Below, in pieces: positions 1 through 7,239 of a stretch of DNA of 59,827 nt. Source of the DNA: Thermoplasmata archaeon (GTDB lineage: Archaea > Thermoplasmatota > Thermoplasmata > RBG-16-68-12); the NCBI GenBank assembly GCA_036395115.1, contig DASWDU010000028.1, positions 1-59,827 on the forward strand. Reading direction: 5' to 3'. How positions within the stretch are numbered: the first letter of the stretch is position 1; the number at the start of each line of letters is the position of its first letter. Position numbers and translations under genes: made by a program. The notes under the pieces are model-generated. The model was not told where the DNA came from and did not search any database. It was given only the letters and a program-made list of their open reading frames with translations.

Positions 1-763
1 ACACCGTCGCGAGCACGTCCAGGACCAGGCCTCGGCCCGACGGGTCGTCGGCGTGACGCGTGTCGAACGGGGCCGCCGAGAAGCCGAACGGCCTGGGATC
101 GAGCGACGCCTGGAGCAGGGCGGGGCTCTCGCGCAGCATCGGCACGAGCGCCTGGGACGTGTCCGGCGGGAGCTGGAGGCGGGCGGCCGCGCTGTCCCCG
201 ATGAGCGCGTGGAGGCGATCGCGGAGCTCCCGTGCATCCCCCGCGGAACGGACGGCCTCCAGGACCGCCTTGGGCAGCTCCTCCCGCAGGAGGCTGTCGC
301 GGGGGACCGCGTCCGATACGACGACCAACTCCTGGATCGCGTCGGCTGTGATCCTCGCTTTCACTGCCTTGCTCGTCAACACCCGCTGGAGGAGCCCCTC
401 CAGGCGGTAGCGAAGGTACGCGTCGGAGAGGACCCGCGGGAACCGGGAGGCCATCAGCTCGCCCCAGCGAGACCGGTCCGATAGGAGCAGGGCGACGGCC
501 TTGTCGACTTTCTCGGGGTCGTCCAGCGTCGCTCTCCAGCCCTCCGGGGTCCGTTCGACCGGGAGGCCGTCCTGCGCCAAGCGGGCCAGGTTCCGCTTCA
601 CGGTCATGCGCGGTAGGTCGAGTTCCTTGGCGAGCCTCCCGTGGGGCACGGAGGCGCCCCGGCCCGCGTCGTCCAGGCGGGTGAGCAGGGCCAGCATGAC
701 CGTCCATTGGTGTCGGTGCGGTCGCCCCCTCCTGCGGCTGTGGCTCGGAACGGAATCGGTCAT
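1..763 (-). CDS. HTH-domain protein, 3' end beyond left edge
   Basis: An open frame starts at ATG 763 and stays open to base 1, so the C-terminus is missing; 254 residues are visible. Residues 18-70 look like a winged helix-turn-helix: a hydrophobic helix (WTVMLALLTRL), then a recognition-helix segment (LAKELDLPRMTVKRNLARL). The rest is leucine/arginine-rich and predicted helical, with no catalytic motif that I recognise. Probable DNA-binding regulator; target unknown. It is divergent from the small membrane protein at 824, and the 60 bp between them must hold both promoters. Confidence 0.7.
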   Translation of the reverse strand, partial: MTDSVPSHSRRRGRPHRHQWTVMLALLTRLDDAGRGASVPHGRLAKELDLPRMTVKRNLARLAQDGLPVERTPEGWRATLDDPEKVDKAVALLLSDRSRWGELMASRFPRVLSDAYLRYRLEGLLQRVLTSKAVKARITADAIQELVVVSDAVPRDSLLREELPKAVLEAVRSAGDARELRDRLHALIGDSAAARLQLPPDTSQALVPMLRESPALLQASLDPRPFGFSAAPFDTRHADDPSGRGLVLDVLATV

Positions 764-823
764 TTCGTCCCCTCGTCCTCAAGTACCGGCGCACCCCTCG
801 AAGGCGTAGGAGGTGAAAAAAAG

Positions 824-1003
824 ATGCCTGAACCCGGCGCCGCCGTGCCCCTCATCCTCGCCGCCGTCGTAGCCCTCGGAGCTTTGGCCCTGGGGACGGC
901 CGCGATGACCGGCACCGCGACCGATCCGACGGTCGTCGCCGTCGCGGGGGGCCTCGCCCTATTCGGCGCGATTGGGGCGGCGATCAAGAAGCAGATCGCA
1001 TAG
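824..1003 (+). CDS. Small two-helix membrane protein (59 aa)
   Basis: ATG 824 is preceded by a strong ribosome binding site (taggaggtg at 807-815). The 59-residue product has two hydrophobic stretches, about residues 7-28 and 36-54, joined by a short polar loop with TATDP, and ends in a basic tail (KKQIA). Function unknown. It could be a small membrane anchor or a stress peptide. The good Shine-Dalgarno and clean hydropathy pattern are the reasons to call it, and to prefer this start over the longer in-frame opening at 641. Confidence 0.6.
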   Translation: MPEPGAAVPLILAAVVALGALALGTAAMTGTATDPTVVAVAGGLALFGAIGAAIKKQIA

Positions 1004-1214
1004 AGAGAGGTCTCTCGGAACAGGTACGTCGCGAGCGAGCCACGGCTTCGTCAGCGAGGGTCAACGGGAATACGGCGCTGCCGTGAAAGTCCCCCCCGGA
1101 TCATGCGGGGAGTCGCCACCCTGGCTCGAGGCCTAACGGACCTCTATCTGCAGAAGAACTGCATGAGGCCGATCAGCAGCTTCGGTTCGTTCAGTCGCGG
1201 GCGTGTCCTGGCTC

Positions 1215-1715
1215 TCACCCAAATGTGCAATCGACGGTGACCTTGTCCATGACGCTCTTGAGGGCAGCCAGCTCTTTTTGATCGAGTCGCGCGACAAAGA
1301 GATCGGAGACCCCGCGCAGGTGGATTCGCGCCGCCTCGGTCAGGCGGGCCACGCCCGCATCGGTCAGTACGACCACGACACCACGTCCGTCTGCATCGGT
1401 GTCGGCTCGACGAACGAGGCCTTCGTCAACCAGCCGCGCGACACGGCGAGTCATGCCCGACCGCGAGATGAGCGCCCGGGCCGCGAGGTCGGTCATGCGC
1501 AGCTCGCCACCCGCGAGCGCCAGCTGCGCGAGCACGTCGAAATCGGCCAAGGCCAGGCCGGTCTTCTTCTCGAGATCCGTATCGAGTTGGCGCATGAGCG
1601 TGGCGTGTGCTCGCAGCAGGGAGCGCCATGCCTCCAATCCGCGCCGGCTCGGCAGCTCTTTCGCGACGAGCCGGTCGAAGAGCCCAGTGACGTCCCGCTT
1701 TGATCTTACTTGCAT
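1215..1715 (-). CDS. MarR-family transcriptional regulator
   Basis: 166 residues with the MarR layout: an N-terminal dimerisation helix (LRAHATLMRQLDTDL), a winged helix at about 58-120 with recognition helix (ISRSGMTRRVARLVDEGLV) and wing (DADGRGVVVVLTDAG), and a C-terminal dimer helix. ATG 1715 is chosen; an in-frame TTG at 1721 is the alternative. It is divergent from the LUD-domain gene at 1798, and two inverted repeats lie between them, so it probably represses itself and that gene. MarR proteins usually sense small aromatic or phenolic ligands; the ligand here is unknown. Confidence 0.88.
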   Translation of the reverse strand: MQVRSKRDVTGLFDRLVAKELPSRRGLEAWRSLLRAHATLMRQLDTDLEKKTGLALADFDVLAQLALAGGELRMTDLAARALISRSGMTRRVARLVDEGLVRRADTDADGRGVVVVLTDAGVARLTEAARIHLRGVSDLFVARLDQKELAALKSVMDKVTVDCTFG

Positions 1716-1720
1716 CCGCA

Positions 1721-1764
1721 ACCTTATACACCACCCAGGGTATAAGGTACTTGCACTTGCAAGT
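1721..1764. promoter_or_regulatory. Two inverted repeats, probable MarR operator
   Basis: A perfect 9-bp inverted repeat (accttatac at 1721-1729, gtataaggt at 1740-1748, 10-nt spacer) is followed at once by a perfect 7-bp one (acttgca at 1749-1755, tgcaagt at 1758-1764). A further acttgca occurs at 1708-1714 over the marR start codon. Both lie in the divergent marR/LUD intergenic region, where MarR proteins usually bind. Binding is inferred. Confidence 0.55.
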
Positions 1765-1797
1765 TATTCCACTGGAACAACGCGGAAGGGAGTGTCA

Positions 1798-2448
1798 ATG
1801 ACCACCGAGCTCTACGCCGACCTGGATCGGTCCATCAGACGTCGGTTCGGGACTCTGGCGGACGACACCCGCGTGAGGCGCACCGCGGCCGCCCTCGAAG
1901 CAAACGGAATTACCGTTCTCCGGGCGCCGGACGCCGCAGAAGCCAAACGGATCGTGCTGGGTCTCATCCCCGACGGATCCCAGGTGCATCACGGCGCCTC
2001 GCAATCTCTCGAGCTGTCGGGCATCGCCGAGGAGATCGAGAAATCCGGTCGCTACGAGCCGCTCCGGCCGAGAATCTGGAGCATGGATCGCAAGACGCAG
2101 GCCGACGAGATCCGCCGCCTCACCTCTGCGCCCGACGTCATGCTCGGCAGCGTGCATGCGGTCACCGAGAGTGGATCGCTGCTCGCGGTCTCGGCCAGTG
2201 GCAGCCAGCTCGGCCCCTACGTCACCGGTGCGGGGCGACTTATCCTCGTCGTGGGGACGCAGAAGATCGTGTCCGACCTCGAGGAGGGTCTCCGCCGCAT
2301 CGACGAGTACGTCTTCCCGCTCGAGGATGCCCGCGCCCAGGCGGCGTATGGCGTGCACAGCGGCGTCAACAAGGTCCTCATCATCAACCGCGAGATCGTG
2401 CCCGGCCGCATCACCGTCGTCTTCGTTGACGAGGTCCTCGGCTTCTAG
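1798..2448 (+). CDS. LUD-domain protein (LutC/YkgG-like)
   Basis: 216 residues matching the LUD fold: an N-terminal helical part, then VLRAPDAAEAKRIVLGLIP, the glycine/serine run in SVHAVTESGSLLAVSASGSQ and the strand RLILVVGTQKIV typical of LutC/YkgG proteins. LUD proteins act in lactate utilisation or related redox steps, but LutA and LutB partners are absent here. ATG 1798 follows a purine-rich site (ggaaggga). The next gene begins 24 bp downstream on the same strand, so the two are probably co-transcribed under the MarR protein. Confidence 0.8.
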   Translation: MTTELYADLDRSIRRRFGTLADDTRVRRTAAALEANGITVLRAPDAAEAKRIVLGLIPDGSQVHHGASQSLELSGIAEEIEKSGRYEPLRPRIWSMDRKTQADEIRRLTSAPDVMLGSVHAVTESGSLLAVSASGSQLGPYVTGAGRLILVVGTQKIVSDLEEGLRRIDEYVFPLEDARAQAAYGVHSGVNKVLIINREIVPGRITVVFVDEVLGF

Positions 2449-2472
2449 CGCCAGCCGACGGAGGAATCCACC

Positions 2473-3588
2473 ATGGCCACCCAAATCGAATCGACGCTGG
2501 GTGTCGGCATCATCGGTGTTAGCCCCGTCCGGGGCTGGGCCGCCACCGCCCACATCCCGGCACTGCACGCGCTGCCAAACTACGAGATTCGGGCACTCAG
2601 CGGGCACAGCGCGGAATCCGCGCGCGCAGCGGGCGAAGCGTTCGGGGTCAGCGCGGTGTTCTCAGACCCCAAGCAGCTGGTGAGCCAACCCGACATCGAT
2701 GTGGTCGCGGTTACGGTCAAGGTCCCGCACCACCGAGAGCTCGTCTCCGCCGCACTTGCCGCCGGCAAGGCCGTCTACTGCGAGTGGCCCCTTGGCCGCG
2801 ACCTCGACGACGCGCGAGCGATGGCCGCACTCGCCGCCAAGCAGGGGGTGCGCACGGTCGTCGGGTTGCAGGCCCGCCAGGCCCCGGCGATCGAGTTCGT
2901 TCGAGAGCTGCTCCGCGACGGATACGTCGGTGAGGTCCTGTCAACGACCATGGTCGGGCTGTCGGTCCCGGGCGACGTGATCGTCCAGCCCAACGCGTAC
3001 ATGCTCGACAAGACAAACGGGGCCAACGTGCTGACGATCGCCGTCGGCCACAGCCTGGACATACTCAACTACGTACTGGGCGAGTTCGCCGACCTGTCGG
3101 CCGTCTCGAATCTCCGCAGGCCGCTCATCACCATCGAGGAGACCGGGGAGCAGATCGTGAAAACGGCGGCCGACCAAATCGCGGTGATCGGCACCCTGAC
3201 GTCCGGCGCGATCGCCAGCGTGCATGTCCGTGAGGCCGTGGCGGGTGGTACCGGGTTCCTGTGGGAAATCAATGGAACCGACGGAACGCTTCGTATAACC
3301 GCTGACGCAGCATACCCCGAAATCTATCCCTTGACCGTCGCGGGAGCACACGGGCGGAGCGAGCCCGCCGAGCTTGCTGTCCCGGCGACGCTGACGCAGA
3401 AATGGCCCGCGCTCACCCGCCTGCAAGGAGCGCCCGCCTACAACGTCGGGCGTGCCTACGCCGCGTTCGCGGCAGACATCGAGAACGGGACTCACACCGT
3501 TCCGGACTTCGCGGACGCCGTCCGGCGCCACGAGGTCATCGCGGCCATCGAGAGGTCCGCGGCATCAGGGGAACGCTTGAAGGTGTAG
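2473..3588 (+). CDS. Gfo/Idh/MocA oxidoreductase, Gal80-like clade
   Basis: 371 residues. The N-terminal Rossmann domain opens with GVGIIGVSPVRGWAATAHIP; the G-x-x-G-x-x-x-x-x-GWA pattern, with the HIPAL segment after it, resembles yeast Gal80 and its bacterial relatives more than typical Gfo/Idh enzymes. The usual EKP motif is EWP (VYCEWPLG). The C-terminal alpha/beta domain carries GHSLDILNYVLGEF, where catalytic or sugar-contacting residues sit. Start ATG 2473 follows ggagga. It probably uses NAD(P) on a sugar-like substrate. Co-transcribed with the LUD gene. Confidence 0.85.
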   Translation: MATQIESTLGVGIIGVSPVRGWAATAHIPALHALPNYEIRALSGHSAESARAAGEAFGVSAVFSDPKQLVSQPDIDVVAVTVKVPHHRELVSAALAAGKAVYCEWPLGRDLDDARAMAALAAKQGVRTVVGLQARQAPAIEFVRELLRDGYVGEVLSTTMVGLSVPGDVIVQPNAYMLDKTNGANVLTIAVGHSLDILNYVLGEFADLSAVSNLRRPLITIEETGEQIVKTAADQIAVIGTLTSGAIASVHVREAVAGGTGFLWEINGTDGTLRITADAAYPEIYPLTVAGAHGRSEPAELAVPATLTQKWPALTRLQGAPAYNVGRAYAAFAADIENGTHTVPDFADAVRRHEVIAAIERSAASGERLKV

Positions 3589-3620
3589 CCCGTGCGCCGA
3601 GCCGAGTAGCAGAGCCTCGA

Positions 3621-3698
3621 GAAGGCGCTTGCGCCGCTCGATGCAGACGGCGGTCAGGCACTACGCCGACCTGCGAACGACACGAGGTCCGAAGGCGT
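3621..3698. repeat. Dispersed repeat, copy 1
   Basis: About 78 bp closely resembling 5821-5897; the shared core includes atgcagacggcggtc and ggcactac. Copies are in the same orientation, 2.2 kb apart, and differ by scattered substitutions and a 1-nt indel. The nature of the repeat is unknown. Confidence 0.6.
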
Positions 3699-3787
3699 TC
3701 ATTTCCCCGGTCAACAGAAAGCCGACGCCAGGCTCGTCGTGTCTCAGAGACCGCACGGATCGGCAGGGGGGCCTGCGCGCCAGACGG

Positions 3788-4231
3788 TCAGGGCCACACA
3801 ACGAACAGCGCCAGAACCGTGCCGTACGCCAAACGGGTCAGGAAGCTTGTCGTGACCGCAGCGGATCTGAGCCCTTCCGACCAGGGGCTGCCAGCCGTGG
3901 CCCGCCTGTGGATAGCGAGCGTGATGGCGAACAGGGCGATGCCATATCCGGGTCCCAAGATCCAGGGCAAAAGCCCGGACGGGAACAGGGGAAGGACCAA
4001 CACGAAGACGACGCCTAGGACCAGCCCGTGGAGGAAGTGGAGCCCGAGCCCTGGGAGCAGAACGGCGTCCGCAGGCCGCCTGAGAATCCTCGAAGCCATC
4101 CTCTGATTCACCTGCCAATCGAGGAGGCCTTCGATCCCCCAACGAAACCGCACAGGGAGTTCCACGAGGGTCATCGCTCCCGTGGCCGCGAGGCCCGCGG
4201 CGAGCCCCCGCACGATCACGAGGACGTCCAT
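3788..4231 (-). CDS. Small integral membrane protein, about four helices
   Basis: 147 residues, mostly hydrophobic, with likely membrane helices at about 4-22, 57-82, 88-106 and 120-146. Short loops carry arginines (RFRWGIEG, RRPAD, HRRATA), and LGLHFLHGLVLG has two histidines inside the second helix. I do not recognise the family; it loosely resembles uncharacterised archaeal membrane proteins. It starts at ATG 4231 with no strong Shine-Dalgarno. It stands alone between the Gal80-like gene and the DUF835 region. Confidence 0.6.
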   Translation of the reverse strand: MDVLVIVRGLAAGLAATGAMTLVELPVRFRWGIEGLLDWQVNQRMASRILRRPADAVLLPGLGLHFLHGLVLGVVFVLVLPLFPSGLLPWILGPGYGIALFAITLAIHRRATAGSPWSEGLRSAAVTTSFLTRLAYGTVLALFVVWP

Positions 4232-4825
4232 GGTCTCACATTGCCAGGCCGTCAGGTCGGCGTGAGGCCTCGGCGCCGAGGCGACGCGGAGCGCCTCGAA
4301 TCGGTTCCTCGCACGTCGAAGCCACTTTCGGACATCGAGTTACGACCTATAATCATCCCTGCATGGACTTGCTCCGCGCACCTTCCCCGTGGTCTCACAA
4401 GGCCCAATCCACCCGACCTAGGCGCGATACGCAGCGGGACACGCCGTCATAGGAGAATAGCGGACCCTGAGGGATTCGTGTGTTCTCCATATGGACATGT
4501 CAACGTCTGACAGAACAGCGGACCAATCGAGGTACGCGAAGAGCAGTAGGTCGTCCCGTCCCAACATGCTCCCTTGGGAGGTCACAGGCATTGGCGGGAA
4601 CGAGGGCTTCAACGACATGATCCGAACAGAAGCGTCCGTAGCTGTCTTCGAAGTGCTTTGTCTCGACCTCCTGGCTGAATCGAAAATCTTGCCCCTCGCG
4701 CGACGTCCCTCGGTACGTCCGTTTGGTTGTCCCGTGGAGGCCACAATGACTCCCAAACTTGATAACGGCGCCGCAAGTCTGAACCGAGCGACTAGCATCC
4801 CAACGGATCAGTAAGGCACTCCGCC
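4232..4825. other. Gene-poor stretch with tRNA-Arg 3'-end copy
   Basis: 594 bp without a gene that I can support. A frame at 4491-4814 (+) and one at 4418-4798 (-) overlap each other and show no protein-like hydropathy, family motif or ribosome binding site. The notable content is 4448-4478, which resembles the 3' end and flank of tRNA-Arg. Confidence 0.5.
4448..4478. repeat. Copy of tRNA-Arg 3' end, candidate att site
   Basis: Aligned without gaps to 6011-6041, 25 of 31 bases agree, and 19 of the last 20 (agcggaccc then gagggattcg). 6025-6041 is the acceptor 3' strand and T-arm of the tRNA-Arg gene. This copy lacks the rest of the tRNA, as expected for an attachment site left by integration at a tRNA 3' end. 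Confidence 0.5.
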
Positions 4826-5449
4826 ATGAAAGCAGAGACCGAGAACGACCGCCCAGTGCTCGGTAAGACCGAGAACGACCGCACAGTGCTCGGTAAGACC
4901 GAGAACGACCGCACAGTGCTCAACAATTTGTTCGGATTGGAAGAGGGGACATGCTACCTCGTTCGGGGGAAAAAGGCCGAAACGAGCTACCTGCTCTTCC
5001 AAGCCATTGTGGAACAGGGGACTCCTGGCCTTTGCATTACGACGAGGTACCCGGAGAAAGTGCGTTTGCGGTACCGTCTCGCCTCCTTTCCGGTCTGGTG
5101 GATTTCCTTCGTCCCAGGGGATCAACACTACGCCCCAACCGCGATCGGCGTCCTTGCGAAGGTGATCGAGGGCTTCGTCGACGAGAACCCAGCCGGCTGC
5201 GTTGTACTCCTGGACGGTGTTGAATCGATCATGAACAACATCGGGTTCGACAAGGACATGCTCTTCGTCGAGCATCTGAACGAGTACATGATGTCGCGGA
5301 AAGCGATCGTCCTCTTCACCGTGGATCCGGAGTGTTTCAAGCTATCCGAATTCGCCCGCCTCGAGAGATCCCTCGAAAGCATCGACGAACCGCAGTTGCG
5401 TCAAGCCCTGGACAACCCGGAACACTATCCTCGAACTGGAATCCGCTGA
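4826..5449 (+). CDS. DUF835-domain protein with repeated N-terminus
   Basis: 207 residues. From about residue 35 it fits DUF835, a P-loop-like archaeal domain common in Thermoplasmata and often attached to sensor modules: GTCYLVRG, GLCITTRYPEKVR, VVLLDGVESI, then FVEHLNEYMMSRKAIVLF and the final KLSEFARLERSLESI. Here no sensor is attached; residues 4-33 are a tandem repeat of TENDRTVLGK. ATG 4826 follows aaggcactccgcc with only a weak ribosome binding site. The role is probably regulatory or signalling, but unproven. Confidence 0.75.
   Translation: MKAETENDRPVLGKTENDRTVLGKTENDRTVLNNLFGLEEGTCYLVRGKKAETSYLLFQAIVEQGTPGLCITTRYPEKVRLRYRLASFPVWWISFVPGDQHYAPTAIGVLAKVIEGFVDENPAGCVVLLDGVESIMNNIGFDKDMLFVEHLNEYMMSRKAIVLFTVDPECFKLSEFARLERSLESIDEPQLRQALDNPEHYPRTGIR
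4837..4920 (+). repeat. 30-bp in-frame tandem repeat (about 2.8 copies)
   Basis: 4861-4890 and 4891-4920 are identical 30-bp units, preceded by a partial unit at 4837-4860 with a single substitution. Each unit encodes ten residues (TENDRTVLGK, register arbitrary), so copy-number change keeps the DUF835 frame. Confidence 0.9.
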
Positions 5450-6024
5450 CTGACGCGGACCCAAACATGAACGAACGGTCTCCCGGTGGCGGGACGAAGT
5501 GAAGGGATACCACCTCAGCCGTCCACCTCGCCGAGGAACGCATCCTTCGCCGCCCGCAGGTGATGGATTCACCCAAGGATGCCCTTGCGCGAATCAAACG
5601 CGGCTTCGCGGGGCCCTTGATTGACCGCGATTCGCATGGGAAAGAGCGCCGTCGTGCGGATTCGCTCTGTACGAGGCAATTTGGGCCAGTTCCGTCCTAT
5701 GGATTCAAGGACGCGGGCATCGAGGCGACTACCGTGTCCTTCAACGTACGCACGAGCAAATCCTGATGGACCGGTTCGAGGCCCGTGACCACAAGGAAGG
5801 CAGCGTCATCGAGATTTCTGCGAAGCGGTTGCGCCATTCAATGCAGACGGCGGTCCGGCACTACCGGACCTGCGGACCAGCAGAGGTCAGAAGGCGGCGC
5901 AAGACGCTTGGGAGACGCCGATCGTCAAGGTCAGTGATCGTCGCGACTAGGCGTCGGCAAAACGTCAGACACGGACCCACCGAAAACCATGACCCCCTCG
6001 GACACGTCGCCATGGAGGAGCAGC
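5450..6024. other. Degraded stretch between DUF835 gene and tRNA-Arg
   Basis: 575 bp. Two short frames (5560-5766 and 5766-6062, +) run through it but show no recognisable domain, and the second enters the tRNA, so neither is called. It holds the second copy of the dispersed repeat at 5821-5897. It may be the remains of a decayed gene. Confidence 0.4.
5821..5897. repeat. Dispersed repeat, copy 2
   Basis: Partner of 3621-3698, in the same orientation. In one frame both copies read as a similar peptide beginning SMQTAVRHY before a 1-nt indel shifts them, so they may be fragments of a once-coding sequence. Confidence 0.6.
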
Positions 6025-6098
6025 GGACCCGGAGGGATTCGAACCCTCGACAGCCGGATTAGAAATCCGGTGCCCTATCCGTGCTAGGCGACGGGTCC
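6025..6098 (-). tRNA. tRNA-Arg (anticodon TCT)
   Basis: Complete cloverleaf on the minus strand: 7-bp acceptor ggacccg/cgggtcc; anticodon stem ccgga/tccgg with loop TTTCTAA, giving anticodon TCT; T-arm gaggg-TTCGAAT-ccctc. 74 nt, no intron and no encoded CCA, as usual in archaea. It reads AGA codons. Its 3' end faces the DUF835 region and is duplicated at 4448-4478. Confidence 0.96.
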
Positions 6099-6199
6099 GG
6101 TCTCAGGGACAGAACGGCAATCTTAATAACCCATCGACCCCGCACTCCGAGAACCGTTATCTAGCCCGGCCCATCCTTCCGATCCGGAGTTTTGACACC

Positions 6200-6325
6200 A
6201 TCAAGGTCGTCCTCCTCGGAGCCGGCGCGATTTGCTCCGTCGTCGCCACACTCCTCGCGAAGAGCCCGAACGAATCGGGGGCGTGGGTCGGGGGCTCTCC
6301 GTGCCGCGCTTATACCTCTAAGTAG
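6200..6325 (+). pseudogene. Truncated Rossmann-fold gene start
   Basis: Reading from ATC 6200 gives IKVVLLGAGAICSVVATLLA, a typical nucleotide-binding N-terminus like that of saccharopine dehydrogenase-type oxidoreductases, with ATC where ATG is expected. Similarity fades after about 25 codons, and the frame stops at TAG 6323-6325. It is best read as the surviving first exon-length fragment of a deleted gene, lying just beyond the 5' end of tRNA-Arg. A chance match is possible because the motif is short. Confidence 0.4.
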
Positions 6326-6332
6326 AGGTATA
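6311..6332. promoter_or_regulatory. 22-bp palindrome downstream of fdhD
   Basis: tatacctcta and tagaggtata form a perfect 10-bp inverted repeat with a 2-nt centre. It lies 53 bp beyond the fdhD stop. It could be an operator or an RNA hairpin at the end of the fdh operon; there is no T-tract to settle it. Confidence 0.5.
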
Positions 6333-6384
6333 TTACCGGCCGAGCCCAGGTGGGGACCGCGGTCTCACTTCCCGTGCAGTGCGG

Positions 6385-7239
6385 CTACGCGGAGAGGTCC
6401 TCGATGCGGTGTTGGCCCGCGTACACGTTGAATCGCTCGCCGCGCGCGAATCCGACGAGCGTCATCCCGAACTCGTTCGCCAGGGTGACCGCCAAGCTGG
6501 AGGGCGCTCCGACCGCTATGACGAACGGCGCGCCAGCCACCGCGGCCTTCTGCATGATCTCGAAGCTCGCGCGGCCGCTCACGGCAAGGATCCGGTCCGA
6601 CAACGGGACGCGGTCCGAGAGGAACTGCTCCCCGACGACCTTGTCGACCGCATTGTGCCGGCCGACGTCCTCTCGAATGCTCACGCGGCGGCCGGCGGCT
6701 TCGAACAGCCCAGCGGCGTGAATCCCGCCCGTCTGCGAGAACAACGTCTGACCTGTCCGGAGGCGCTCCGGGATCGCCGCGATCGTCTCGGCGGTGGCGA
6801 GAGGCCGGTCCTTCGGAATCGGATGGCGGGCGGCGACGCGGACCGCTTCCAGGGACGTCTTGCCGCAGACGCCGCAGCTGGACGACATGTAGAAATGGCG
6901 GCTCAATCGGTCCGCGTTGAACTCGATTTCGGGCCGGAGGACCGCGCTCACGATGTTGTACTCCTGCGCGATGCCGGCGTCCGTGCAGTACTCGATCCGC
7001 ACGAGGTCCCGTTTCCGGGCGACGATCCCCTCCGTCAGGAGGAATCCGGCCGCGAGCTCGAAGTCGTTCCCCGGAGTCCGCATCGTGACCGCTAGGGAAG
7101 TCGTGGCGCGGCGTTTCCCGCCGTGCTCCACGCGGATTTCTAGCGGCTCTTCGGCGGCGAGCCGGTCCTCTTCCTCGACGAGGCTCCCAGGGCTTCGCTT
7201 CCAGACGTCCGCGGTCGCCGTGGGGCCGGGGCGGTTCAC
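6385..7239 (-). CDS. fdhD: FdhD, sulfurtransferase for formate dehydrogenase
   Basis: 284 residues from GTG 7239, which overlaps the upstream gene's stop in GTGA, so translation is coupled. FdhD transfers sulfur from a cysteine desulfurase to the molybdenum cofactor of formate dehydrogenases. The catalytic pair is in [12 protein letters not shown] (Cys122 and Cys125 from this start, close to Cys121/124 in E. coli). Other family marks are [25 protein letters not shown] and [13 protein letters not shown]. Its partner is the adjacent molybdopterin oxidoreductase. Confidence 0.95.
   Translation of the reverse strand: MNRPGPTATADVWKRSPGSLVEEEDRLAAEEPLEIRVEHGGKRRATTSLAVTMRTPGNDFELAAGFLLTEGIVARKRDLVRIEYCTDAGIAQEYNIVSAVLRPEIEFNADRLSRHFYMSSSCGVCGKTSLEAVRVAARHPIPKDRPLATAETIAAIPERLRTGQTLFSQTGGIHAAGLFEAAGRRVSIREDVGRHNAVDKVVGEQFLSDRVPLSDRILAVSGRASFEIMQKAAVAGAPFVIAVGAPSSLAVTLANEFGMTLVGFARGERFNVYAGQHRIEDLSA

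Larger units (their letters stand above)
4479..6024. mobile_element. Candidate tRNA-Arg-anchored element carrying DUF835
   Basis: About 1.5 kb lies between the tRNA-Arg(TCT) gene and a displaced copy of its 3' end, in the geometry of integration at a tRNA 3' end. It contains the DUF835 gene, degraded sequence and one copy of the dispersed repeat. No integrase is visible, so it would be a remnant or non-autonomous. Less certain than the tRNA-Ala island because the flanking repeats have diverged. Confidence 0.35.

Noticed and set aside
4418-4814. Overlapping frames in both directions in the gap before DUF835
   Set aside because: No ribosome binding site, domain or protein-like pattern in either.
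4837-4920. CRISPR array
   Set aside because: Units are contiguous with no spacers, in frame with a gene, and no cas gene is present.
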